Positions 9,195-16,927 of a stretch of DNA of 40,983 bases are shown piece after piece; position 1 is the stretch's first letter; every line of letters begins with the position of its first letter. Origin of the DNA: Alphaproteobacteria bacterium (GTDB lineage: Bacteria; Pseudomonadota; Alphaproteobacteria; Caulobacterales; Hyphomonadaceae); contig JAHJSB010000057.1 in assembly GCA_018830285.1 (NCBI GenBank), forward strand, positions 1 through 40,983, read 5' to 3'. A program made the position numbers and the translations under genes. The notes below the pieces were generated by a model, which worked only from the letters and a program-made list of their open reading frames with translations, had not been told where the DNA came from and ran no database searches.

Positions 9195-10844
9195 TCAGTC
9201 GTCGCGGAAACGGTTGGTGATCGGATAGCGCCGGTCGCGGCCGAAATTCTTGCCGCCCACTTTCACGCCCGGCGGGGCCTGGCGGCGCTTGTATTCGGCA
9301 ATGTACAAGAGGTGCTCGATGCGCCGCACCGTCGCCGCGTCATGCCCGCGCTTCAGGATGTCGTCGACATCCTCCTCCAGGTCCACGAGGCCGCGCAATA
9401 TGTCGTCCAGCACCTCATAGGGCGGCAGGCTGTCATCGTCGCGCTGGTCTTCGCGCAGTTCGGCAGAGGGCGGCTTGGTGATGATCCGCGCAGGGATCAC
9501 CTCGCCACCAGGACCCAGCGCGCCGCGCGGGATCTGCGTGTTGCGCCACTTGGCCAGTTCGAACACTTCGGTCTTGTAGAAATCCTTCAGCGCATTGTAG
9601 CCGCCGCACATGTCGCCATACAGCGTCGCATAGCCGACCGCCATTTCGCTCTTGTTGCCCGTCGTCACCACCATGTGGCCGAACTTGTTCGACAGGGCCA
9701 TCAGCGTCACCGCCCTCAGGCGCGACTGGATGTTCTCTTCCGTCGTGTTCGGCTCTGTCCCGGCAAACTGCTGGCTGAGCATTTCGTCCAGCGCATTCAC
9801 GCCGGGGCGGATATTGATGATGTCATACTTGCAGCCCAGCAGTTCGGCGCAGGCCTTGGCGTCCTCGAGGCTGTCCGAACTCGTGTATTTCGACGGCATC
9901 ATCACGCACCACACGCGCTCGGCGCCGAGGGCATCCACCGCCATCGCCGCTGTCAGCGCGCTGTCGATGCCGCCGCTCATGCCCAGCACGACGCCCGGGA
10001 ACCGGTTCTTGTTGACATAATCGCCTAGCGCGAGAACCGCCGCGCGGTATTCCGCTTCCCAGCCCTCCGTCAGCGTCTCTTTCGGGCCGCTCTGGAAACT
10101 GCCCGTCGCGCCGTCGAACGCGACCATGGCCGTGCCCGCCTCGAAATCGCCCAGCAACTGGTGCTCGGTGCCGTCATCGTCCACGGCATAGCTCGAGCCA
10201 TCAAACACCAGCTCGTCCTGCCCGCCGACCTGGTTGACGAACAGGTAGGGCAGGCCGGTCTTGCGCCAGGCCGAAAAGGTCGAGTGGCGCTCGGCATGCA
10301 CCGTCCGGCGCCAGGGCGAGCCGTTCGGCACGACCAGCATCTGCGCGCCTGCGCCTTTGAGCGCCAGCGGCACCCGGTCGAACCAGATATCCTCGCAGAT
10401 CGCGACGCCCACGTTCACGCCCTTCAGTGTGAACACGAAGGGCGCGCCCGTGCCCGCGTCAAAGATGCGCTTTTCGTCGAACACGCCGTAATTGGGCAGC
10501 TCGCGCTTGTCACAGCGCCCGGCGACCTTGCCGCCCTGCAACAGCACGGATGAATTGTGCACCTTGTCGCCGTCCCGCCAAGGCGCGCCGATCAATATGG
10601 CCGGCCCGTCCGCCGTCGCCTCGGCCAGCAATTCCACCGCCGCCATCGACTGTTTCACCGCCGCCGGTTTCAGCACCAGGTCTTCGGCCGGATAGCCGAG
10701 AATGAACAGCTCGCTCAGCACCAGCAGGTCCGCATCCCGCTCCCGGGCCTCGGCATAAGCCTCGCGCGCCAGCGCCAGGTTGCCGCTAATGTCACCAACC
10801 ACAGGGTTCAGCTGCGCCGCGAGAATATCCAGGACTTTGCTCAT
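9195..10844 (-). CDS. nadE: Glutamine-dependent NAD+ synthetase
   Basis: This is a 549-residue two-domain enzyme making NAD from deamido-NAD, ATP and glutamine. The N-terminal nitrilase-type glutaminase shows its triad in LSELFILGYP (Glu), CDKRELPNYGVFDE (Lys) and VGVAICEDIWF (Cys). The C-terminal synthetase has the pyrophosphate loop GMSGGIDSALTAAMAVDALG, then KSEMAVGYATLYGDMCGG, typical of NadE. Start: ATG at 10844 (MSKVLDILAAQLNP) gives the usual short lead before the first strand; ATG at 10853 is an in-frame alternative. Neither has a clear ribosome site. Convergent with the lipoprotein gene at 9191. Confidence 0.93.
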   Translation of the reverse strand: MSKVLDILAAQLNPVVGDISGNLALAREAYAEARERDADLLVLSELFILGYPAEDLVLKPAAVKQSMAAVELLAEATADGPAILIGAPWRDGDKVHNSSVLLQGGKVAGRCDKRELPNYGVFDEKRIFDAGTGAPFVFTLKGVNVGVAICEDIWFDRVPLALKGAGAQMLVVPNGSPWRRTVHAERHSTFSAWRKTGLPYLFVNQVGGQDELVFDGSSYAVDDDGTEHQLLGDFEAGTAMVAFDGATGSFQSGPKETLTEGWEAEYRAAVLALGDYVNKNRFPGVVLGMSGGIDSALTAAMAVDALGAERVWCVMMPSKYTSSDSLEDAKACAELLGCKYDIINIRPGVNALDEMLSQQFAGTEPNTTEENIQSRLRAVTLMALSNKFGHMVVTTGNKSEMAVGYATLYGDMCGGYNALKDFYKTEVFELAKWRNTQIPRGALGPGGEVIPARIITKPPSAELREDQRDDDSLPPYEVLDDILRGLVDLEEDVDDILKRGHDAATVRRIEHLLYIAEYKRRQAPPGVKVGGKNFGRDRRYPITNRFRDD

Positions 10845-10914
10845 TCTGAGCATTTAGGATGCTGCGAAGGGATAAGCAATCGACCGGGGATCGATTGGCC
10901 CGCAGCAGGCCCGG

Positions 10915-11319
10915 CTACGATTTCCGCACCAGCGTGCCGCTCAGGTCCAGCGCGTCCGCAACCGTATTGGAAATCGTCCCGAACTTGCGGACATTCTTGT
11001 GCAACAGGTCAAGCCGGTGGTCCGTCTCGTCGCTGTCGACAATGATCTCATAGGCGATGGCCACCATTTTCGGAGGCGAATCCTGGCGCACGCCGTGCAG
11101 GCTGATATCGATCCCGCGCAGCTGGAAATCCAGCATCGGCGTCACGCGCTCAATCCCTTTCAGCATGCAGGCTGCCACAGAGGCCAGCAACAGTTCTGCC
11201 GGGTTGAACGCATCGGCGCGCCCCTTCAGGTCCGTATCAATCACCAGCACGGCCTCTTTCGCCCGCGCCTCGCTGCCATGCGAATCAACGCGCCGCGCCG
11301 TGACATGGTATTCCAGCAT
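10915..11319 (-). CDS. OsmC family protein lacking the second cysteine
   Basis: This is a 134-residue protein. The family core FNPAELLLASVAACMLKGIERV contains the first OsmC cysteine (Cys51). The position of the second, usually in 'CPIS', reads VRKFGTISNTVADAL here, so the thiol pair needed for Ohr/OsmC hydroperoxide reduction is incomplete. A subgroup of OsmC-like proteins has a similar 'FGT' stretch, so this may be a subgroup trait and not damage. Classic peroxidase function is therefore doubtful, and the role is not known. The N-terminus MLEYHVTARRVDSHGSEARAK is also typical of the fold. The gene stands between nadE and a HabA-like membrane protein, all on the - strand but with separate spacers. 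Confidence 0.85.
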   Translation of the reverse strand: MLEYHVTARRVDSHGSEARAKEAVLVIDTDLKGRADAFNPAELLLASVAACMLKGIERVTPMLDFQLRGIDISLHGVRQDSPPKMVAIAYEIIVDSDETDHRLDLLHKNVRKFGTISNTVADALDLSGTLVRKS

Positions 11320-11361
11320 CCCGCATATCCTTCCGTCATGTGTCAGGTAGGGGCAGGCGCG

Positions 11362-11814
11362 TCAGCGCGCCCGCCGCAAAAGCCCCGCCAGCAGCAACCC
11401 GGCCCCGGCCAGCATCGCAAGCGTCAGCGCCAGCAGGCCCGTGCTCACGACCATTTCCTGCCAGGCGGCGCCTTCATGCCCGGCGCCCACGATGGGCGTC
11501 ATCTGTCCCGTGCCCCAGAGTGCGGCCAGCTGCGTCATCAGCCAGTTGACGCTGGTCCCGAACGCCAGGGCCCAGAACGCCGCCGCCTTGGTGCGCGGCC
11601 CCAGGTTGACCCGGTCCCAGACGGCCCCGGCAGCCAGCAGGAAGGTGCAATTGGTCAGGCCCTGCATGTGCGCCGACAATCCCATGCGCGGATTGGCCAT
11701 CAGGCCCGTCACCAGCCCCGACAGCAGGCCGAGCAGGAATAACAGCGCGCCAAGCTGCAGCAGCCTGTCCTTCTGGCGGGCGGTCCGCGCCCCGGCTTCA
11801 TGTATGTCCAACAT
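11362..11814 (-). CDS. Hydroxylaminobenzene mutase (HabA/HabB)-like membrane protein
   Basis: This is a 150-residue protein with four hydrophobic segments (about residues 20-40, 52-68, 78-95 and 118-146). The stretch LFLLGLLSGLVTGLMANPRMGLSAHMQGLTNCTF carries the family pattern 'NPRMGLSAHxxGxxN' that I associate with the hydroxylaminobenzene mutase family. Many members are annotated this way without tested mutase activity, so the biochemical role is inference. The ATG at 11814 has no strong ribosome site; MDIH-like residues before the first helix are short and polar (MLDIHEAGARTARQKDR). A 43-base gap separates it from the OsmC gene downstream. Confidence 0.72.
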   Translation of the reverse strand: MLDIHEAGARTARQKDRLLQLGALLFLLGLLSGLVTGLMANPRMGLSAHMQGLTNCTFLLAAGAVWDRVNLGPRTKAAAFWALAFGTSVNWLMTQLAALWGTGQMTPIVGAGHEGAAWQEMVVSTGLLALTLAMLAGAGLLLAGLLRRAR

Positions 11815-12016
11815 TCTGGTGTCCCCCTCGTATTTGCCCTTTCAGCGATCGAAATGATGAGGTCAGACTGGAACATCCGCTCCGCACACGTCAAGCCTGA
11901 CGGCAAAACGGCCACCTGGGGGCTGGCCCACGCCCGCCGCCGGTTTTCCGTCGATCTCCCCGGTTCGCTGCGCTAGGCTCTGCGCAATGCGCCAGTCGGG
12001 CCGGAGAAGGACTCCC

Positions 12017-13504
12017 ATGCAAACCACTTTCCGGGCCATCCTGCTCATCGCCGTCCTCTTCGTTTCCGCCTGCGTCTCGCCGCTGCAGCGCGACCTTGAT
12101 GCCCTCCTCCAGCCGCCGGAATTGCAGGGCGTGCGCTGGGGCCTGCTAGTCACCGATATGGACGGCCACGAGATCGTCGCCCTCAACCCCGACCAGCGCT
12201 TCCTGCCCGCCTCCAATACCAAGCTGTTCACCACCGCCGCCGTCTTTCGCTGGCAGGCCGAACTCGACGCCATGCTGCCCCGCCTCGGCACATTCATCAC
12301 GCTGGAGGATGTCGGCGAGACCGGCGCGCCCGTGCTTGTCCTCCACGGACGCGGCGACCCGCAGCTCCGCGACGCGCCCGGTTGCGAGACACGCTGCCTC
12401 GCCACGCTGGCAGACGCGGTGGCCGGCATCGGCCTCACCGCCATTGCCCATGTCATCGGTGACGATACCTGGTTCCCGGACCAGCGCTGGGGCCCCGGCT
12501 GGAGCTGGGACGACCTGCAGACCGCCTATGGCACCGCCATCTCCGCCCTCAGCGTCAATGACAACACGGTCACGCTCACCATCACGCCCGCCGCCACAGA
12601 GGGCGCCCCGGCGGAGGTCGCATGGGCGCCGGGCGACGCCGCCTACACGATCCTCAACGATACGGTCACTGCCCCCCGCCCGCAGCCGGACACCGATAGC
12701 GCGGGCGAGGCGGATGACGACCTCAGCGTCGTCCATCTGCCCGGCACGGCCAGTGTCCGCGTCTCCGGCCATGTGCCGCCCGGCAGCGGCCCGCGCCGCG
12801 TCACCCTCGGCCTTGACGATCCGGCCCTCGCCGCCGCCGCGCGCCTTGGCGTCCTGCTGGCGGCGCGCGGTGTCACGGTCGAGGGCCCGCCTGTCTCCCG
12901 CCACCGCCCGCCCGGCGCCGCGCCGCAGGCGGCCCTGACCGCGCTGGATGACGGCGACCCGCCGCTCGCCGCGCTGGCGCCGCCCGCCTTTGCCGATGCG
13001 CTGCTCATCGTCGCCAAGGACAGCCAGAACCTCCAGGCCGAACTCCTGCTGCGCCATCTGGGCCATATCAGCGAAGACGGCTCTGCCGAGGCCGGCCTCG
13101 CCCGCGTCACCGCCCTGCTGGACGAGGCGGGCGCGGCCCCCAATGGCTATGATCTGTTCGACGGCTCAGGCATGTCTGTCTATAACCGCGTCAGCCCACG
13201 GACAATTGTCACGCTGCTGGCCTATGCTGCCGCGCAAGGCTGGGGCGAAGACTGGAAAGACACGTTCCCGGTCGGCGGCACCGACGGCTCGCTCCAGCGC
13301 CGCTTCCGGGGCACGATTCTCGAAGGCAACATCTTCGCCAAGACCGGCACCCTCAAAGGCACCAACACCCTGTCCGGTTACATGGTGGCCGCCAGCGGCC
13401 GGACGCTGGTCTTCTCGGTGATCGCGAACGAGCGCCCCCTGGCGGTCTCATCGGCTACGCCGATGATGGATGCCGCGCTCGTGCGGATTGCGGAAGGGAA
13501 CTGA
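12017..13504 (+). CDS. dacB: PBP4-type D-alanyl-D-alanine carboxypeptidase/endopeptidase, lipoprotein form
   Basis: This is a 495-residue S13 family penicillin-binding protein that trims or cuts peptidoglycan peptides in the periplasm. The ATG at 12017 is preceded by GGAGAAGG (12003-12010). The leader MQTTFRAILLIAVLFVSACV ends in a lipobox (VSA-C), so the enzyme is predicted to be lipid-anchored; E. coli PBP4 is soluble or loosely bound. The three active-site motifs are present: SxxK as S66-N-T-K69 (LPASNTKLFTT), SxN as S336-Q-N338 (AKDSQNLQAELLLR, where E. coli-type enzymes have SDN-like) and KTG at 442-444 (FAKTGTLKGTNTLSGYM). Length is near the family norm. It is followed by a palindromic repeat that may end transcription. 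Confidence 0.9.
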   Translation: MQTTFRAILLIAVLFVSACVSPLQRDLDALLQPPELQGVRWGLLVTDMDGHEIVALNPDQRFLPASNTKLFTTAAVFRWQAELDAMLPRLGTFITLEDVGETGAPVLVLHGRGDPQLRDAPGCETRCLATLADAVAGIGLTAIAHVIGDDTWFPDQRWGPGWSWDDLQTAYGTAISALSVNDNTVTLTITPAATEGAPAEVAWAPGDAAYTILNDTVTAPRPQPDTDSAGEADDDLSVVHLPGTASVRVSGHVPPGSGPRRVTLGLDDPALAAAARLGVLLAARGVTVEGPPVSRHRPPGAAPQAALTALDDGDPPLAALAPPAFADALLIVAKDSQNLQAELLLRHLGHISEDGSAEAGLARVTALLDEAGAAPNGYDLFDGSGMSVYNRVSPRTIVTLLAYAAAQGWGEDWKDTFPVGGTDGSLQRRFRGTILEGNIFAKTGTLKGTNTLSGYMVAASGRTLVFSVIANERPLAVSSATPMMDAALVRIAEGN

Positions 13505-13513
13505 GGAATGCGT

Positions 13514-13597
13514 AGGGTGCATTAAGCGCAGCGCAAAGCTCCATTCGGAAGTGGCCGGAAAGGCGGTGCATTGCGGCCTGCGGCCTTAATGCACCCT
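13514..13597. repeat. Palindromic intergenic repeat, possible terminator for dacB
   Basis: Perfect 13-base arms AGGGTGCATTAAG (13514-13526) and CTTAATGCACCCT (13585-13597) enclose 58 bases. Inside, GGTGCATT (13565-13572) is a second copy that can pair with the same right arm (AATGCACC, 13588-13595). The right arm runs into TTTT. The motif resembles dispersed 'GGTGCATTAAGCGCAGCG' type elements, but copy number cannot be judged from one window. Confidence 0.7.
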
Positions 13598-13666
13598 TTT
13601 ATTGTCATTTTGCTGTGGGATGTACATGACCAATGCCCCCCTGCGCCCGGCCTGCCTCCGCTCGCT

Positions 13667-14500
13667 TCAGCGCTTGCTCGCGCCGGAAATCGGGTCGCGC
13701 CGGTAGGGTGAGAATTCGACGCCGGGCATCCGGCGAAAAGGCTGCTGGTAGAGGTTCATCAGCGCCATGACCTCACGGGGCATCTCCTGCGTCACGCTGA
13801 GGCCGATTTCCGTGACCTCGCTTGCCGACAGGCCGTAATCATGGGTCCAGCGGCCCTCGGTCAGTGTGCGGGCAATCTGCGCCGCCGTCTCGGCAGGCGT
13901 CGCGTCCGGCAACAGCGCCTGGACCTCGCGCGCGATTTCGTCGATTGCCTTGCGCCCCATGTCGGCCAGGATGAGTGTTCCGTCATCGATATCGGCGATC
14001 GGCTTGTCGGCGACCACTTTCAGGAGCGACGAGGCGGGCATGCCGTCAACCTGTGGATCGACCGCGCCGAGCATGGCGTTGGGCGACATGACGATTTCGT
14101 CGGCGGCAAGGGCGATCAGCGTGCCTCCGGACATGGCATAGTGCGGCACGAAGACAGTCACCTTGCCATTGTGGCGCCTGAGGGCCCGGGCGATCTGCAC
14201 CGAGGCGATCAGCAGCCCGCCCGGTGTATGGAGCACGATGTCGATGGGCGTCTCCGGGCTCGTCAGTTCGATGGCCCGCGCCACGGACTCGGCATCGGCA
14301 AGGTCGATATAGCGCAATACGGGAATGCCGAAAAACCTCACCGTCTCCTGGCGGTGAACGAGCAGGATCAGGCGGGAGCGGCGTCGGCGCTCGATCGCGG
14401 AGATGGCGGTGCGCCGCCGCGCCTCACTGAACCGCCGGGCGATAATCGGTTGCAGGACCAGCACCAGCAGCGCGACCCATGCGAAGTCGAGAGCAGACAT
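13667..14500 (-). CDS. Serine dehydrogenase proteinase (SDH)-type, Clp/SppA-fold membrane protein
   Basis: This is a 277-residue protein. An N-terminal membrane segment (MSALDFAWVALLVLVLQPI) is followed by a basic stretch (RRFSEARRRTAISAIERRRRSR). The body shows the crotonase/ClpP-like fold: PIDIVLHTPGGLLIASVQIARAL (oxyanion loop) and VPHYAMSGGTLIALAADEIVMSPNAMLGAVDPQVDG, where the Ser of MSGG is the expected nucleophile. This is the pattern of the SDH/'SppA-like' family (Pfam SDH_protease), membrane-anchored proteins of unknown substrate. The catalytic Lys or Asp partner cannot be settled from the sequence alone. It sits alone between two repeat-bearing gaps, on the same strand as parE but 370 bases away. 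Confidence 0.8.
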   Translation of the reverse strand: MSALDFAWVALLVLVLQPIIARRFSEARRRTAISAIERRRRSRLILLVHRQETVRFFGIPVLRYIDLADAESVARAIELTSPETPIDIVLHTPGGLLIASVQIARALRRHNGKVTVFVPHYAMSGGTLIALAADEIVMSPNAMLGAVDPQVDGMPASSLLKVVADKPIADIDDGTLILADMGRKAIDEIAREVQALLPDATPAETAAQIARTLTEGRWTHDYGLSASEVTEIGLSVTQEMPREVMALMNLYQQPFRRMPGVEFSPYRRDPISGASKR

Positions 14501-14870
14501 GAAATCGTTCCTTGTGGGGCGGCGAGAACCCGGTAGGGCCGGGTTGGCACAGGCAGCCTATCAGCTGGTCCGGCGGCCATCAATCAGGACATCGCGGCAT
14601 GCCCTTCATGTTGCGCGGATATCGGGTATCGCCTCCCGGGCCTGCTGGGCGCTGCGCTGAAAAAGGGGAACAATTCAAGCTGAATCCGACAGGCTTGTCA
14701 GACAGGCATGCCGGGCATTCTGCGGAGTGTGCGGACGCGGGTGCATCTCTCCCCCCCGCCGAGGATACCTGCGAAGGCAGGTATCCATGGACGAATGGCG
14801 CCACGGGTGCCGGGGGAAATGCCAGTCCATGGACCCCTGCCTTCGCAGGGGAAGCGGGGATCAGGCCGCC
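14501..14870. other. 370-base gap between the SDH-type gene and parE, with a repeat pair
   Basis: No gene is supported here; open frames are short and lie across repeats. The right half holds a mirrored pair of 24-base repeats (listed separately). The left half (14501-14740) shows no feature I can name, but must contain the SDH gene's promoter if it has its own. Confidence 0.6.
14763..14851. repeat. Mirrored pair of REP-like palindromes (BIME-like)
   Basis: The first unit is a perfect stem GGATACCTGC/GCAGGTATCC (14763-14772 and 14777-14786) with loop GAAG. The second is CCCCTGC/GCAGGGG (14834-14840 and 14845-14851) with loop CTTC. The 24-base stretch 14768-14791 matches the reverse complement of 14826-14849 at all but two positions, so the units face each other 34 bases apart. 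Palindromes with a CTGCGAAGGCAG core are frequent between genes in many alphaproteobacteria. Confidence 0.85.
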
Positions 14871-16874
14871 CTAAATATCCAGCTGGTCGACGAAGGCGGC
14901 ATTTTCCTGGATGAACTTGAAGCGCGTTTCGGCCTTCTTGCCCATCAGGATATTGATCAGGTCCGAGGGCTTCACTTCCGTCAGCGCGTCGAGCGAATCC
15001 GGCAGCGTGATGCGGGCCAGCGTGCGGGTCGCCGGGTTCATCGTGGTTTCTTTCAGCTGCGACGGGTTCATCTCGCCGAGGCCCTTGAAGCGCACCATGT
15101 CGACCTTCTGGTTCGGCTTGAAATGCTTGGCCAGGATTTCGGCCCGGTGCGCATCGTCCATCGCATAGGCAATCGTGCCCTTGTTCGACAGGCGGAACAG
15201 CGGCGGCTGGGCCATGAACAGGCGCCCGCTCTCGATCAGGCCCGGCGTCATCCGGAAGAAGAAGGTGATCAGCAGCGCCGCGATATGGGCGCCGTCAACG
15301 TCGGCATCGGTCATGATGATGATGCGCTCATAGCGCAGCTCGTCGAGGTCGAACTTGCGGCCGAGCTGGGTGCCGAGCGCGAGGGCGAGATCGTTGAGTT
15401 CCTGATTGCCCGCCAGCTTGTCGGCCGAGGCGCTTTCGACATTCAGGATCTTGCCGCGAAGGGGCAGGATGGCCTGGGTTTTCCGGTCGCGCGCCTGCTT
15501 GGCGCTGCCGCCAGCCGAGTCGCCTTCGACGAGGAAGAGTTCGGTGCCTTCCGGGCCCTTCGCGGCGCAGTCGGCCAGCTTGCCCGGCAGGCGCAGGCGC
15601 TTGGTGACGGACTTGCGGCTGATCTCTTTCTGCTTGCGGCGGTTGGCGCGTTCTTCGGCCCGGTCGATCGCCCAGGTCAGCAGCTTTTCGGATTCCTTGG
15701 GGCTGCCGGCCAGCCAGTGGTCGAACCGGTCGCGCACGGCATTTTCCACCAGGCGGAAGGCCGCCGTGGTCGACAGCTTGTCCTTGGTCTGGCCGACGAA
15801 TTCGGGATTGCGGATGAACACGGACAGGAGCAGGCCCGAATGGCCCATAATGTCTTCCGCCGTGATCTCGCCGCCCTTTTTCTGGCCGGTCAGCTCGGCA
15901 AAATTGCGCAGGCCCTTGGTGATGGCCGACCGGAAACCGGCCTCATGCGTGCCGCCTTCGGGCGTCGGGATCGTATTACAATAGGAGCGGGCAAAGCCGT
16001 CGGCCTCGCCAAAGCCGGCGCGGGTCCAGGCAATCGCCCATTCAACCTTGCCTTCCTTGCCCATGTCCACGAGGCCCGTGAACGCGGTTTCGGTAATCGT
16101 CGCCTTGTCGTGGAAGACTTCGTCCAGCTGGTCGGCAAGGCCGTTCGGGTAGGACAGTACCGCTTCGGCGGGTATCTTCGAATCTTCCGGCAGCAGGGCC
16201 GGATCGCAGTTCCAGCGCACTTCGACGCCACGATAGAGATAGGCTTTCGAGCGGGCCATCTGGAACAGCCGGGCCGGGCGGAAGCGCAGCTTCTCGCCGA
16301 ATATCTGGGTGTCTGGCCGGAATCTGACGCTCGTGCCGCGCCGATTGGGCGCCGCGCCGACCTTTTCCAGCTTTCCCTGTGGCAATCCGCGGGAAAAGCA
16401 TTGCCGGTATAGCACCTTGTCGCGGGCCACCTCGACCTCGACCAGTTCCGACAGCGCATTGACGACCGAGATGCCGACGCCGTGAAGGCCGCCAGCCGTT
16501 TCATAGGCCTTGTCGGAGAACTTGCCGCCCGCGTGGAGCGTGGTCATGATCACTTCAAGCGCTGATTTCTTTGGGAATTTCGGGTGCGGGTCGACCGGGA
16601 TGCCTCTGCCATTGTCTGACACGGTCAGGAAGTTGTCGGCGTCCAGCTTGATCTCGATCCGGTTGGCATGGCCGGCGACGGCCTCATCCATCGAGTTGTC
16701 CAGCACTTCGGCGAACAGGTGATGGTAGGCGCGCTCATCTGTGCCACCGATATACATGCCCGGCCGCTTGCGAACGGGCTCCAGTCCTTCAAGAACTTCG
16801 ATATCCTTGGCCGAATAGCCTGAAGAGTCTGGTATCATGGTGTCGAACAGCTTTGCTTGATTGGCAGCGCCCAT
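14871..16874 (-). CDS. parE: DNA topoisomerase IV subunit B
   Basis: This is a 667-residue GHKL ATPase subunit that works with ParC to unlink daughter chromosomes. The ATG at 16874 has an AAGGGAG ribosome site 7 bases away. Near the N-terminus are LEGLEPVRKRPGMYIGGTD, the ATP-binding Asn/Asp stretch EVLDNSMDEAVAGHA and VSDNGRGIP, and the ATP lid GGLHGVGISVVNALS. The TOPRIM domain shows ELFLVEGDSAGGSAKQARD and ITMTDADVDGAH-like IIIMTDADVDGAHI. The end FKFIQENAAFVDQLDI is the normal topoisomerase C-terminus. The ParE reading (versus GyrB) rests on length and on the absence of the GyrB C-terminal insert. Upstream, a full CtrA-type site and a GANTC site lie within 90 bases. Confidence 0.93.
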   Translation of the reverse strand: MGAANQAKLFDTMIPDSSGYSAKDIEVLEGLEPVRKRPGMYIGGTDERAYHHLFAEVLDNSMDEAVAGHANRIEIKLDADNFLTVSDNGRGIPVDPHPKFPKKSALEVIMTTLHAGGKFSDKAYETAGGLHGVGISVVNALSELVEVEVARDKVLYRQCFSRGLPQGKLEKVGAAPNRRGTSVRFRPDTQIFGEKLRFRPARLFQMARSKAYLYRGVEVRWNCDPALLPEDSKIPAEAVLSYPNGLADQLDEVFHDKATITETAFTGLVDMGKEGKVEWAIAWTRAGFGEADGFARSYCNTIPTPEGGTHEAGFRSAITKGLRNFAELTGQKKGGEITAEDIMGHSGLLLSVFIRNPEFVGQTKDKLSTTAAFRLVENAVRDRFDHWLAGSPKESEKLLTWAIDRAEERANRRKQKEISRKSVTKRLRLPGKLADCAAKGPEGTELFLVEGDSAGGSAKQARDRKTQAILPLRGKILNVESASADKLAGNQELNDLALALGTQLGRKFDLDELRYERIIIMTDADVDGAHIAALLITFFFRMTPGLIESGRLFMAQPPLFRLSNKGTIAYAMDDAHRAEILAKHFKPNQKVDMVRFKGLGEMNPSQLKETTMNPATRTLARITLPDSLDALTEVKPSDLINILMGKKAETRFKFIQENAAFVDQLDI

Positions 16875-16899
16875 ATGTGGTCTCCCTTAGTGGGCAAGC

Positions 16900-16904
16900 G
16901 ACTC
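16900..16904. promoter_or_regulatory. GANTC (CcrM-type) methylation site between parE and the OYE gene
   Basis: GACTC lies in the 53-base divergent spacer, 26 bases upstream of the parE start. GANTC is the CcrM target in alphaproteobacteria. A single such site is expected every few hundred bases, so its meaning here depends on the neighbouring CtrA-type site. Confidence 0.5.
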
Positions 16905-16927
16905 AGTGTCGATATTGGGAGAACATA

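Noticed and set aside
14727-16412. 561-codon + strand open frame opposite parE
   Set aside because: It is antisense to a clear full-length ParE, has no ribosome site and no family motif. Long shadow frames are normal in GC-rich genes.
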